NCBI RefSeq assembly: GCF_030316885.1
Contig: NZ_JASZYQ010000001.1
Span: 806,001 to 870,000 of the forward strand
DNA: 64,000 nucleotides
Source: Variovorax jilinensis
GTDB taxonomy: Bacteria; Pseudomonadota; Gammaproteobacteria; Burkholderiales; Burkholderiaceae_C
Direction: 5' to 3'
A program made the translations under genes and the position numbers. The notes beneath the pieces were generated by a model that saw nothing but the letters and a program-made list of their open reading frames with translations, had not been told where the DNA came from and made no database searches. Below are positions 7,700-15,886 of this stretch, piece by piece (the first letter of the stretch is position 1; every line of letters begins with the position of its first letter).

Positions 7700-9477
7700 G
7701 GTTGGCTCTGCTCGGTGGCGAGGTTGTCGAGCAACAGCTGGAAGGCCTGCACCGCCAGCTGGATGTCGTCGTTGGTGCTCGATTCGAGCGGGTTGTGGCT
7801 GATGCCGGAGTTGATGCCGCGCACGAACAGCATGGCCTGCGGCATCACCTCGTGCAGCTTCATGGCGTCGTGGCCGGCGCCGCTTGGCATGCGGAACAGC
7901 GGCACGCCGAGCGCATCGACCGCACGTTCCCAGCGCTGCTGCCAGTCGGGCGCGCTCGGTGCGGCGGCGGCACGCATCGTTTCCTCGAGCACCAGCCGTA
8001 CGCCGCGGCGCTCGCAGATGGCCTTGAGCGCGCTCAGCACGTCACCGGCCAGCGAATCGCGCTGTGCATTGTTGGGCGCGCGCAGGTCGAGGCTGAACTT
8101 GCAGCGGCCCGGCACCACGTTGATCGAGCCGTTCGGCACCTCGAGCATGCCGACGGTGGCGACCGAGTCGCCGTCCCTGGCGGCCCGTTGCTCGGCGAAC
8201 AGGATCAGCTCGGCTACTGCGGCGGCGGCATCGCGGCGCCGATCCATCGGCGTGGTGCCGGCGTGGCTGGCCATGCCGATCACCTCGCCGACGTAGCGCA
8301 CGCTGCCGTTGATCGAGGTCACGATGCCGAGCGGCAGGTCGAGCTCGGTGAGCACCGGCCCCTGCTCGATGTGGACCTCGACGAAGCCCAGGTACCTCGC
8401 GGGATCGCGCTGCTCGCCCGCGATCGCGTCGTCGTCGAGGCCGGCATTGCGGCGTGCCTCGCGCATCGTGATGCCGTCGGCGTCCTTCTGGTCGAGCCAT
8501 TGCGGATCGAAGTGGCCGATCAGCGCGCCCGAGCCAAGGAAGGTGGCCTTGTAGCGCTGGCCTTCCTCCTCGGCGAAGCCGACCACCTCGAAGGCGTAGG
8601 GCAGGCGGCGATTCCGGCGCTTGAGCTCGCGCACGCAGGCGATCGGCACGAAGATGCCGAGCCGGCCGTCGTACTTGCCGCCGTTGCGAACGGTGTCGTA
8701 GTGCGAGCCCGTGAGCAGGGTCCTGGCCTCGGGCGTGGCGCCTTCATAGCGACCGACCACGTTGCCGACCGCGTCGATGCGCACGCTGTCGAAGCCGGCG
8801 TCGCGCATGTCCTGGGCGATCTGCGCGGCACAGGCACGGTGCGCGTCGGTCAGGTAGGTGACCGTGAGCTGGCCCTTCTCGGCGTAGCCCGGATCGGTAT
8901 GGGCCGCGAGCTTCTCGTGCCAGTCCCAGACCTCGTTGCCGAGCGCGGGCTGGGCGTCGAACTTGTCGTCCAGGCGGATCTCGGCGATGCGGTGGATGTT
9001 TCGCAATGCCTCGCCGAGCTCGAAGTCGGGATGGTGGTGCAGGCGGCGCTCGAAGGTGTCGATGATCTCGCGCTTGGGCAGGCCGAGTCCGCGCGGGCCG
9101 CGGACCGCGAGGATGAAGGGAAAGCCGAACTTGGCGTTGTAGTCGGCATTGAGCTGCTGGATCTTCGCGAATTCGTCCGCCGTGCAGTCGGTCAGGCCGG
9201 CCTTGCTCTGCTCGTTGGTGGATTCGGCCGTGAGGCTCTTGCTGACCATCGCCTTGCCCGCGAGTTCGGGGTGGGCGCGGATCAGGCCGAGCTGCTCGTC
9301 CTTCGAGGCATGGGCGACGGCCTGCACCAGTGCGTGCTTGAGGTGCGGCAGGCTGCGGAACGGGCGCGCGCTCATCGCGCGAGCCGCGATCCAGGGCGAA
9401 TGCTCGTAGACGCCGTCGAGCAGCGCGACGGCTGCCTCGGCCTCGGCCGCGTTGACTTGATCGATCGTGAGTGCCAT
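7696..9477 (-). CDS. Bifunctional OHCU decarboxylase - allantoate amidohydrolase fusion
   Basis: A 593-residue fusion of two purine-degradation enzymes. Residues 1-165 are UraD, which decarboxylates 2-oxo-4-hydroxy-4-carboxy-5-ureidoimidazoline to (S)-allantoin; its catalytic His69 lies in RAHPELAGK, followed by STNEQ at 86-90. Residues from about 185 are an AllC/HyuC-type M20 amidohydrolase with ligands His259 (GSHYDTV), Asp270 (KYDGRLG), the acidic stretch Glu303-Glu305 and His369 (EVHIEQGP). The intervening reaction is catalysed by PuuE, the gene 18 bp upstream, so the fusion joins the steps on either side of it. ATG at 9477 follows a strong GGAGG. Confidence 0.93.
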   Translation of the reverse strand: MALTIDQVNAAEAEAAVALLDGVYEHSPWIAARAMSARPFRSLPHLKHALVQAVAHASKDEQLGLIRAHPELAGKAMVSKSLTAESTNEQSKAGLTDCTADEFAKIQQLNADYNAKFGFPFILAVRGPRGLGLPKREIIDTFERRLHHHPDFELGEALRNIHRIAEIRLDDKFDAQPALGNEVWDWHEKLAAHTDPGYAEKGQLTVTYLTDAHRACAAQIAQDMRDAGFDSVRIDAVGNVVGRYEGATPEARTLLTGSHYDTVRNGGKYDGRLGIFVPIACVRELKRRNRRLPYAFEVVGFAEEEGQRYKATFLGSGALIGHFDPQWLDQKDADGITMREARRNAGLDDDAIAGEQRDPARYLGFVEVHIEQGPVLTELDLPLGIVTSINGSVRYVGEVIGMASHAGTTPMDRRRDAAAAVAELILFAEQRAARDGDSVATVGMLEVPNGSINVVPGRCKFSLDLRAPNNAQRDSLAGDVLSALKAICERRGVRLVLEETMRAAAAPSAPDWQQRWERAVDALGVPLFRMPSGAGHDAMKLHEVMPQAMLFVRGINSGISHNPLESSTNDDIQLAVQAFQLLLDNLATEQSQP

Positions 9478-9495
9478 GGAACCTCCGTGATGGCG

Positions 9496-10446
9496 TCAGG
9501 CGGCGGCGTTGGCGCCGAAGGGATGCACCTGCTTCCAGTGCCGGGCAATGTCGATGCGGCGGCAGATCCAGACTCGCTCATGGCCCTGGACGTAGTCCAG
9601 GAAGCGGCGCAGCGCGCCGATGCGGCCGGGCTTGCCGAGCAGCCGGCAATGCATGCCGATGCTCATCATCTTCGGTGCTTCCTCGCCTTCGGCGTAGAGG
9701 GCGTCGAAGCTGTCCTTCAGGTAGTTGAAGAAGTGCTCGCCCGTATTGAAACCCTGCGCCTGCACGAAGCGCATGTCGTTGCAGTCGAGCGAATAGGGCA
9801 CGACCAGGTGCGGCGCCTTGCTGCCGTCGGTCTTCTCGACCTCCATCCAGAACGGCAGGTCGTCGCCGTAGTAGTCGCTGTCGTATTCGTAGCCGCCGTG
9901 GTCGACCACCAGCCGGCGCGTGTTGGGGCTGTCGCGGCCGGTGTACCAGCCGAGCGGCCACTGGCCGCCGGTCATGTCGCGCAGCACGTGGGTGCCGATG
10001 TCGATGTGGCGCTTCTCGGTCGCGATCGGCAGATTCTGGTAGTGGATCCAGCGCAGGCCGTGGTTGGCGATCTCGTAGCCGTTCTTCATGAAGGTCTCGA
10101 GCAGCTCGGGATAGCGCTGCAGGGCCATGCCGACGCCGAAGATGGTCATCGGCAGGCCGCGCGACTCGAACTCGCGCAGGATGCGCCAGACGCCGGCGCG
10201 CGAGCCGTACTCGTACATCGACTCCATGGTCATGTGTCGGTTCTCGTAGGCCTGCGCCGTGACCAGCTCCGACAGGAAGGTCTCGGAGGTCGGGTCGCCG
10301 TGCAGCACGTTGTTCTCGCCGCCTTCCTCGTAGTTGAGGACGAACTGCAGCGCGATCCTGGCCCGGCCGGGCCATTGCGCATGCGGCACATTGCGGCCGT
10401 AGCCGACGAGGTCGCGGGGGTAGGGGGTGCTGGCGTTGTCTGTCAT
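9496..10446 (-). CDS. puuE: Allantoinase PuuE (polysaccharide-deacetylase-like)
   Basis: A 316-residue cofactor-independent allantoinase of the polysaccharide-deacetylase fold, hydrolysing allantoin to allantoate. Recognisable family features are YPRDLVGYGRNVPHAQWPG at the N-terminus, NYEEGGENN, and NGYEIANHGLRWIHY, the segment matching the deacetylase active-site region. Length fits the family (about 300-320). It lies 10 bp after gntR and 18 bp before the uraD/allC fusion, consistent with a single operon for allantoin formation and use. Confidence 0.93.
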   Translation of the reverse strand: MTDNASTPYPRDLVGYGRNVPHAQWPGRARIALQFVLNYEEGGENNVLHGDPTSETFLSELVTAQAYENRHMTMESMYEYGSRAGVWRILREFESRGLPMTIFGVGMALQRYPELLETFMKNGYEIANHGLRWIHYQNLPIATEKRHIDIGTHVLRDMTGGQWPLGWYTGRDSPNTRRLVVDHGGYEYDSDYYGDDLPFWMEVEKTDGSKAPHLVVPYSLDCNDMRFVQAQGFNTGEHFFNYLKDSFDALYAEGEEAPKMMSIGMHCRLLGKPGRIGALRRFLDYVQGHERVWICRRIDIARHWKQVHPFGANAAA

Positions 10447-10456
10447 GTGCGTGGCC

Positions 10457-11131
10457 TCATGCGAGGGCGAGGGAGATGTCGCTGGTGGGGACCTTGCGGT
10501 CGAAGGTGAGGTTGGCCTCGACGTTGTCGAGGTGTTCGGTCATGAGCTGCACGGCGCGTTCCTCGTCGCGTGCGGCGAGCGCCTTGACGATGTCGGCATG
10601 CTCGTCGTTCGAATGCTCGGCGGCCGTGGCGCTCTGGTACATCAGCGTGATGAGCGCGCAGCGCGAGATCAGCTCGCCGAGGATCTGCGCCAGCACCGCG
10701 TTGCCCATGAGCTCGGCCATGCGCACGTGGAAGTCGCCGAGCAGCTCGGTGCGGTCGGAGATGTCCTCGCCCGAGACCGCGGCCTTTTCCAGTGCGACGT
10801 GTTCCCTGAGCGCCTTGATCTTGGCCGGCGTCACGGTGCGCACGAAGGCGCGCGTCATCTCGGCCTCGAGCATGCGGCGCACCGCGAATACCTGACGCGC
10901 CTCGGCAACCTCGGGCGCGGCCACGAAGGCGCCGCGGGCCGGCTCGAGCCGGATCAGCTTGTTCTGCGAAAGCTGGAACAGCGCTTGCCTCACCAGCGTG
11001 CGAGAGACGCCGAAGTGATCCGCGAGCTTCTGCTCGGCCAGCTTGCTGCCCGGCTGCAGCCGGTGCTCTACGATGGCTTTCGTGAGTGCGTCGACGATGG
11101 CGCGGGTGGTGGTCGAGTCCATGTTTTTCAT
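10457..11131 (-). CDS. GntR family regulator, FCD subfamily (probable ureide/purine pathway repressor)
   Basis: A 224-residue regulator with an N-terminal winged helix-turn-helix (about 5-70; LQPGSKLAEQKLADHFGVSR) and an all-helical FCD ligand-binding domain (about 80-210). The frame stays open further upstream, but translation most likely starts at ATG 11131 or 11122, since the DNA beyond carries the palindrome at 11151-11168. It heads the operon with puuE and the uraD/allC fusion. An almost identical palindrome stands upstream of puuD, so this protein is the probable regulator of urate degradation, including itself. The effector is unknown; a urate breakdown product would fit. Confidence 0.9.
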   Translation of the reverse strand: MKNMDSTTTRAIVDALTKAIVEHRLQPGSKLAEQKLADHFGVSRTLVRQALFQLSQNKLIRLEPARGAFVAAPEVAEARQVFAVRRMLEAEMTRAFVRTVTPAKIKALREHVALEKAAVSGEDISDRTELLGDFHVRMAELMGNAVLAQILGELISRCALITLMYQSATAAEHSNDEHADIVKALAARDEERAVQLMTEHLDNVEANLTFDRKVPTSDISLALA

Positions 11132-11150
11132 GATAGACCCAAAGCCAGGA

Positions 11151-11168
11151 ACTGTATACACTTTTGTC
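11151..11168. promoter_or_regulatory. Probable GntR operator, copy 1 (gntR/uraH divergent region)
   Basis: ACTGTATACACTTTTGTC contains the perfect 8-bp palindrome TGTATACA at 11153-11160. Its complement shares 14 of 15 bases (AAAAGTGTATACA-G/C-T) with the site at 13021-13035. It sits about 20 bp upstream of the gntR start and 37 bp upstream of uraH, so it could control both directions. Binding by the adjacent GntR protein is inferred, not shown. Confidence 0.6.
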
Positions 11169-11204
11169 GACCAGATTTTCCCCAATGCACCGAAGGAGCA
11201 GATC

Positions 11205-11567
11205 ATGGGACTCAGCACCCACGTACTCGACACGATGAACGGCTGTCCGGCCGCCGGCATGGAGGTGGCACTGTTCACCACCGATGGCACCCGCGAGGAC
11301 GCGCGCGCCACCTTGGTGCGTCGCTTCACGCTCAACGCCGATGGCCGCAGCGACGGGCCGCTCTACGACAACAGCACGATCAAGGCCGGCACCTACCGGC
11401 TGGTGTTCGATGTCGCGGGCTACTTCAAGGCGCGCGGTGCCGTGCTGCCCGAGCCCAACTTCCTCAACCGCGTGGCGCTGGATTTCGGCGTGGCCCACAC
11501 CGACCAGCACTACCACGTGCCGCTGCTCGTGAGCCCCTGGAGCTACTCGACCTACCGCGGGTCCTGA
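11205..11567 (+). CDS. uraH: 5-hydroxyisourate hydrolase
   Basis: A 120-residue transthyretin-related hydrolase that converts 5-hydroxyisourate, the PuuD product, to OHCU. Diagnostic features are the N-terminal STHVLD with His6, the HYHVPLLVSPWSYSTYRGS end and the invariant C-terminal tetrapeptide YRGS. ATG 11205 follows AAGGAG with proper spacing; a longer upstream frame would run through the operator and is unlikely. It is divergent from gntR-puuE-uraD/allC and probably shares the operator between them. Its 3' end overlaps the convergent lipoprotein gene by 16 bp. Confidence 0.95.
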   Translation: MGLSTHVLDTMNGCPAAGMEVALFTTDGTREDARATLVRRFTLNADGRSDGPLYDNSTIKAGTYRLVFDVAGYFKARGAVLPEPNFLNRVALDFGVAHTDQHYHVPLLVSPWSYSTYRGS

Positions 11568-12076
11568 GGCTGCAGTTGCCCTTCGCTGAGCGTGTCGAGC
11601 TGGAAATGGCCGCCTTCGTCCCACAGCCAGGTATCGGTCCAGGTCACCTTGCCCAACCGGGCCGGCACCGGGTAGGGCGCGGCCGCCAGCACCGTGCGTT
11701 CGATCTCGGCCACCACCTCGGGCGCATGGCTGGGCGCCCGCAGCCAGTTCATGGCCTGCACCTTGCCACCGGCATCGAGGTCGACCTGCAGCGTGCCCAC
11801 CGCGTACAGCTCCGGCGGCAGCTTGCCTGCGTAGATGCGGTCCTTGTTGAGGTCGTAGACACGGCGCGCGGCGTCGCGCCGATAGTCGCGCGCAGTGGCG
11901 GCATCCGATGGCCGCGGCCTGGCGCGGCTGGCGTCGGCCGCCGCGGGCGGCCGGGCGTCGCTGAGCTGGCCCGGCACGGCGCCGCCCGAGGGCAGGCTGC
12001 CGCAGGCGGCGAGCAGCAGGCTGGAGACGATCGTTGCCGCGCATGCGATGCGGCGTGGCGTGGTGGAGAAATGCAT
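11552..12076 (-). CDS. Small lipoprotein with TonB-C-like region (unknown function)
   Basis: A 174-residue protein with a lipoprotein signal: a positive N-terminus, a hydrophobic stretch and the lipobox LLLAACGS near residue 25, so it is probably outer-membrane anchored. After an alanine/proline-rich linker, the C-terminal 90 residues (AVGTLQVDLDAGGKVQAMNW onward) resemble the TonB C-terminal fold. No enzymatic role is implied. It is convergent with uraH, overlapping its end by 16 bp, and divergent from xdhC; a link to purine catabolism is not evident. Confidence 0.7.
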   Translation of the reverse strand: MHFSTTPRRIACAATIVSSLLLAACGSLPSGGAVPGQLSDARPPAAADASRARPRPSDAATARDYRRDAARRVYDLNKDRIYAGKLPPELYAVGTLQVDLDAGGKVQAMNWLRAPSHAPEVVAEIERTVLAAAPYPVPARLGKVTWTDTWLWDEGGHFQLDTLSEGQLQPQDPR

Positions 12077-12150
12077 CGGCGGGTTTATACCGTGCCGGCA
12101 AGAGCCCCGTGCGGCCACGGGTCGGCGGTGCCGATGCCAGGGAGCACGCG

Positions 12151-12963
12151 ATGATCGCCGCGCTCGACGAACTGCTCGGGCGCCTTCGGCGCGAAGCCGG
12201 CGTGCTGGTGCAGGTGGTCGCCACCGAAGGCTCGGCCCCGCGAGAGGCGGGCACCTGGATGGCGGTCTGGGCGGAAGGCCTCACGGCCACCATCGGCGGC
12301 GGCCAGCTGGAGTTCCAGGCCATCGAGGAGGCGCGCGCCTGGCTTGAGGGCGGTACGGCGATCGAGGGTACGCGGCGCTATCCGCTCGGGCCCAGCCTGG
12401 GCCAGTGCTGCGGCGGCGTCATGTACCTGCGCTACCGCCGCATCGAGGCCGCCGACGCCGCGGCGCTGCAAGGCGAACTGTCGTCGCGGCTCGCGCCGGT
12501 GGCGCTGTTCGGTGGCGGCCACGTGGGTGCGGCGCTTGCGCGGCTCCTGGCCAGCCTGCCTTTCTCGGTGCGCTGGATCGACAGCCGCGACGGTGTCTTT
12601 CCGACGGCGCTGCCGGTGCGCATCGAGACCGAGCATTCCGAACCGGTGCAGCAGGCCGTCGCCGATCTCGTCCCCGGCTCGCGCGTGCTGATCATGAGCT
12701 TCAGCCATGCCGAGGATCTCGACATCGTGATCGCATGCCTGCGGCGCCTGCGCGAGCGCGACGACCTGCCCTACATCGGCCTGATCGGCAGCAAGACCAA
12801 ATGGGCCACCTTCCGCCATCGGCTCGAGGCGCGCGGCTTCACGGCCGATGAAATGGCGCGCGTGACCTGCCCGATCGGCGTGCCCGGCATCGGCGGCAAG
12901 GAGCCCGAGGTGATCGCGGTCGCGGTGGCGGCACAGTTGTTGCAATCGACTTCGCCCAAGTGA
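12151..12963 (+). CDS. xdhC: Xanthine dehydrogenase accessory protein XdhC
   Basis: A 270-residue molybdenum-cofactor chaperone that helps load sulfurated Moco into xanthine dehydrogenase. Typical features are ATEGSAPREAGTWMAV at the N-terminus, GGGQLEFQAIEEA, the cysteine pair GQCCGG near residue 90, and a Rossmann-like C-terminal domain with LFGGGHVGAAL and GLIGSKTK. ATG 12151 gives the usual length. It is unusual that the enzyme subunits (xdhA, xdhB) lie about 35 kb away at 47-51 kb, while xdhC sits among the urate genes, upstream of puuD. Confidence 0.93.
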   Translation: MIAALDELLGRLRREAGVLVQVVATEGSAPREAGTWMAVWAEGLTATIGGGQLEFQAIEEARAWLEGGTAIEGTRRYPLGPSLGQCCGGVMYLRYRRIEAADAAALQGELSSRLAPVALFGGGHVGAALARLLASLPFSVRWIDSRDGVFPTALPVRIETEHSEPVQQAVADLVPGSRVLIMSFSHAEDLDIVIACLRRLRERDDLPYIGLIGSKTKWATFRHRLEARGFTADEMARVTCPIGVPGIGGKEPEVIAVAVAAQLLQSTSPK

Positions 12964-13019
12964 GGGACTCAGGGTTTTCGAGCACGCCGGGTGCCTGCAA
13001 AACCCCGAAGGCCGCCGTC

Positions 13020-13035
13020 AAAAGTGTATACACTC
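13020..13035. promoter_or_regulatory. Probable GntR operator, copy 2 (upstream of puuD)
   Basis: AAAAAGTGTATACACT with the palindrome TGTATACA at 13026-13033, extendable to AGTGTATACACT (6+6 perfect). It matches the complement of the gntR/uraH site in 14 of 15 core bases and lies 138 bp upstream of the puuD ATG, in the 210-bp gap after xdhC. The rest of that gap holds nothing I recognise. Confidence 0.6.
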
Positions 13036-13173
13036 CAGTCCACAAGCCGTAGCGGAGCCGGATTCCTCGCAGGATCTGCGTTCGCGGCACTATCTCTGCT
13101 TACAGCGCCCGCAGTGGTGAGCAGGCCGGAACCCCATCAAGGCGTCTCCACGCGCCGACAAGGTTGAGAGCGA

Positions 13174-14379
13174 ATGGAAAGCTACTATCTCGACTGGGCC
13201 AACCTGCTGCTGCGCTGGGTCCACGTCATCACCGCCATCGCCTGGATCGGCGCCTCCTTCTACTTCGTGATGCTGGACAACAGCCTCGAGAAGCCGCAGG
13301 ACCAGGAGTCGCTCGACAAGGGCGTGGGCGGCGAGCAATGGGCGGTGCACGGCGGCGGCTTCTACAACATGCAGAAGTACGCGCTGGCGCCCAAGAAGCT
13401 GCCCGACCACCTGCACTGGTCCTACTGGGAGAGCTACTCCACCTGGCTCACGGGCTTCGCGCTGTTCACGATGTCCTATCTGTGGAACGCGAGCACCTAC
13501 CTGATCGACAAGTCGAAGATGGACTGGCAGCCCGGCGCCGCGATCGGCGTCGCGCTGGCCTTCTTCGTGGTCTTCTGGATGGTCTACGACGGCATCTGCC
13601 AGGTCTTCGGCCGGCGCAAGAACGGCGACACCATCGTCGGCGTGCTGATCGCGCTGTTCATCGTCTTCGCGACCTGGCTGGCCTGCCAGTGGTTCGCCGG
13701 CCGCGCGGCCTTCCTGCTGGTCGGCGCCATGATGGCCACCACGATGAGCGGCAACGTCTTCTTCTGGATCATTCCCGGCCAGCGCAAGAACGTCCAGGCG
13801 CTGCGCGAAGGCCGGCCGGTCGACCCGGTCCACGGCCAGCGCGGCAAGCAGCGCAGCGTGCACAACACCTACTTCACGCTGCCGGTGCTGTTCGCGATGC
13901 TGAGCAACCACTACAGCTTCACCTACACGCACAAGTACAACTGGATCGTGCTGCTGCTGATCATGCTCGGCGGCGCGGCGATCCGGCAGTTCTTCGTCGT
14001 GCGCCACCGCTTCAAGCTCGGCAATGCCCGCAATCCGATTCCCTATGCGCTGTTCGGCATCGCGGTGCTGGGCCTCACCATCGTCTGGATGAAGCCCGAG
14101 CCCGCCGCGGCGCCGGCGCCCGGTGCCGCGGTCCAGAAGGTGTCCTTCGGCGAAGTGCAGAAGGTGCTCGAGCAGCGCTGCTACATGTGCCACGGCGCGC
14201 AGGTGCAGATGAAGAACGTGCGGCTCGACACGCCCGATCAGGTCGCCGCCCATGCGCAGGCGGTCTACCAGCAGGTGGTGGTGACCAAGATCATGCCGAT
14301 GAACAACTCGACCGGCATCACCGATGCCGAACGTGCATTGGTCGGCAAATGGTTCGAGGGTGGCGCTCCGACGAAGTAG
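13174..14379 (+). CDS. puuD: Membrane urate oxidase PuuD with C-terminal cytochrome c domain
   Basis: A 401-residue inner-membrane protein. The first 310 residues carry about eight hydrophobic helices of the PuuD/urate hydroxylase family (MESYYLDWANLLLRWVHVIT at the start, conserved His17). A flexible Ala/Pro linker follows, then a class I cytochrome c domain with the haem motif Cys336-x-x-Cys339-His340 and candidate axial Met374/376 in KIMPMNN. The family oxidises urate to 5-hydroxyisourate, probably passing electrons to the respiratory chain rather than making hydrogen peroxide like soluble uricase. UraH and the UraD fusion act on its product. Confidence 0.94.
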   Translation: MESYYLDWANLLLRWVHVITAIAWIGASFYFVMLDNSLEKPQDQESLDKGVGGEQWAVHGGGFYNMQKYALAPKKLPDHLHWSYWESYSTWLTGFALFTMSYLWNASTYLIDKSKMDWQPGAAIGVALAFFVVFWMVYDGICQVFGRRKNGDTIVGVLIALFIVFATWLACQWFAGRAAFLLVGAMMATTMSGNVFFWIIPGQRKNVQALREGRPVDPVHGQRGKQRSVHNTYFTLPVLFAMLSNHYSFTYTHKYNWIVLLLIMLGGAAIRQFFVVRHRFKLGNARNPIPYALFGIAVLGLTIVWMKPEPAAAPAPGAAVQKVSFGEVQKVLEQRCYMCHGAQVQMKNVRLDTPDQVAAHAQAVYQQVVVTKIMPMNNSTGITDAERALVGKWFEGGAPTK

Positions 14380-14384
14380 ACCGG

Positions 14385-14481
14385 CCCCGGGTTGGCTGTC
14401 GCTCGCTGCGTGCAGCCGCCGCCCACCCCCTGCCGAGGAGCAATACCGGCTGGGCGGGCAGACCGGTTCCGCGGTGTTCCA
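14385..14481 (+). repeat. Intergenic repeat, copy A (puuD - glycerate kinase)
   Basis: A GC-rich element sharing ordered blocks with copy B at 25071: GGTTGGCT, CGTG-C/T-AGCCGCC, CACCCCCT, CAA-T/C-ACC and CCGGTTCC-G/T-CGGTGTTCC. It fills most of the 165-bp gap between puuD and glycerate kinase. A 74-codon frame beginning inside the end of puuD (14324) crosses it and stops in an ATGA overlap with the kinase ATG at 14545. It looks like a dispersed genomic repeat rather than a gene. Confidence 0.65.
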
Positions 14482-14544
14482 CGAACCGCCCGTGCGTCTC
14501 GCGGCGCGACGGGCCGACCCGGAGACAATGGCGCAGGAGCCGAT

Positions 14545-15879
14545 ATGAACACACCGACACTGCAGCGGGCGCCTGACCCGCGTTTCGCACCGCGCGATTT
14601 CCTCGAACACCTCTACCGCGTCGCGGTCGATCGCGCGCTGCCGCTGCAGAGCATGGGCGCCTGCCTGCCCGCGCCCCCGAAGGGCCGCACGCTGGTGCTC
14701 GGGGCCGGCAAGGCCGGCGGCTCCATGGCGCAGGCGCTCGAGGCGCTGTGGCCGGCCGATGCACCGCTCGAAGGTCTGGTGGTCACGCGCTATGGGCACA
14801 TTCCGCCGCGGCCCGAAGGGCTCGCGCAGCGCATCGAGGTGGTCGAGGCGGCCCATCCGGTGCCCGACCAGGCCGGGCTCGATGCCGCGCGCCGCATCCT
14901 CGCGCTGACCGAGGGCCTGACGGCCGACGACCTCGTGCTGTGCCTGATCTCGGGCGGCGGATCCTCGCTGCTCACGCTGCCGGCCGAGGGCATGACCCTG
15001 GCCGACAAGCAGCGCATCAACACCCAGCTGCTCGAATCGGGCGCCCATATCGGCGAGATGAACTGCGTGCGCAAGCACCTCTCGCGCATCAAGGGCGGCC
15101 GGCTCGCGGCTGCCTGTGCCCCGGCGCGGGTCGTGACGCTCACCATCAGCGACGTCCCCGGCGACGACCCGGCGGTCATCGCGAGCGGGCCCACGGTGCC
15201 CGATGCCAGCACCTGCGCGGATGCGCTCGCAATCCTCGCGCGCTATCGCATCGAGGTGCCGGCGCCCGTGCGCGCAGCGCTCGAGAACGGCACCCTCGAG
15301 ACGCCGAAGCCCGGCGACGCCGTGTTCGACGGCCACGTGACGCACGTGATCGCGGCGCCGCAGCAGTCGCTCGAAGCGGCCGCCGACGCCGCCCGCGCAG
15401 CCGGCATCGACGCCCATGTGCTGAGCGACGAGATCGAAGGCGAGTCGCGCGAGGTGGGCAAGGTGCATGGTGCTCTGGCGCGCTCGGTGGCCCGGCGCGG
15501 CATGCCTTTCTCGAAGCCCTGCGTGATCCTCTCGGGCGGCGAGACCACGGTCACGATCCGGCCGCGCCAGCCCGGCCAGGCCAAGGGACGCGGAGGCCGC
15601 GCGGGCGAGTTCTGCATGGGCCTCGCGGGTGCACTCGCCGGCTGCGAGGGCGTCTGGGCGCTGGCCGCGGACACCGACGGCATCGATGGCGTCGAGGACA
15701 ACGCGGGTGCGGTCGTCACGCCCGATACGCTGGCGCGTGCGGCCGCGGCCGGCGTCAAGCTGGCCGATCATCTCGATCGCAACGATGCCTATGGCTACTT
15801 CGAGGCCATCGGCGACCTGTTGATCACCGGGCCGACGCATACCAACGTCAACGATTTCCGTGCGCTGCTGATCCTCTAG
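14545..15879 (+). CDS. Glycerate 2-kinase (GckA/TtuD, MOFRL family)
   Basis: A 444-residue kinase that phosphorylates glycerate, usually to 2-phosphoglycerate. Family features are LVLGAGKAGGSMAQALE near residue 50, the ISGGGSSLL segment near 135, the KHLSRIKGGRLA motif, and a C-terminal MOFRL domain with LSGGETTVT and GRGGRAGEF. Glyoxylate from allantoate breakdown can reach glycerate through tartronate semialdehyde, so its place after puuD fits carbon recovery from purines. Glyoxylate carboligase and the reductase are not in this window. The ATG at 14545 overlaps the stop of a repeat-borne frame (ATGA). Confidence 0.92.
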   Translation: MNTPTLQRAPDPRFAPRDFLEHLYRVAVDRALPLQSMGACLPAPPKGRTLVLGAGKAGGSMAQALEALWPADAPLEGLVVTRYGHIPPRPEGLAQRIEVVEAAHPVPDQAGLDAARRILALTEGLTADDLVLCLISGGGSSLLTLPAEGMTLADKQRINTQLLESGAHIGEMNCVRKHLSRIKGGRLAAACAPARVVTLTISDVPGDDPAVIASGPTVPDASTCADALAILARYRIEVPAPVRAALENGTLETPKPGDAVFDGHVTHVIAAPQQSLEAAADAARAAGIDAHVLSDEIEGESREVGKVHGALARSVARRGMPFSKPCVILSGGETTVTIRPRQPGQAKGRGGRAGEFCMGLAGALAGCEGVWALAADTDGIDGVEDNAGAVVTPDTLARAAAAGVKLADHLDRNDAYGYFEAIGDLLITGPTHTNVNDFRALLIL

Positions 15880-15886
15880 GGGCCGG

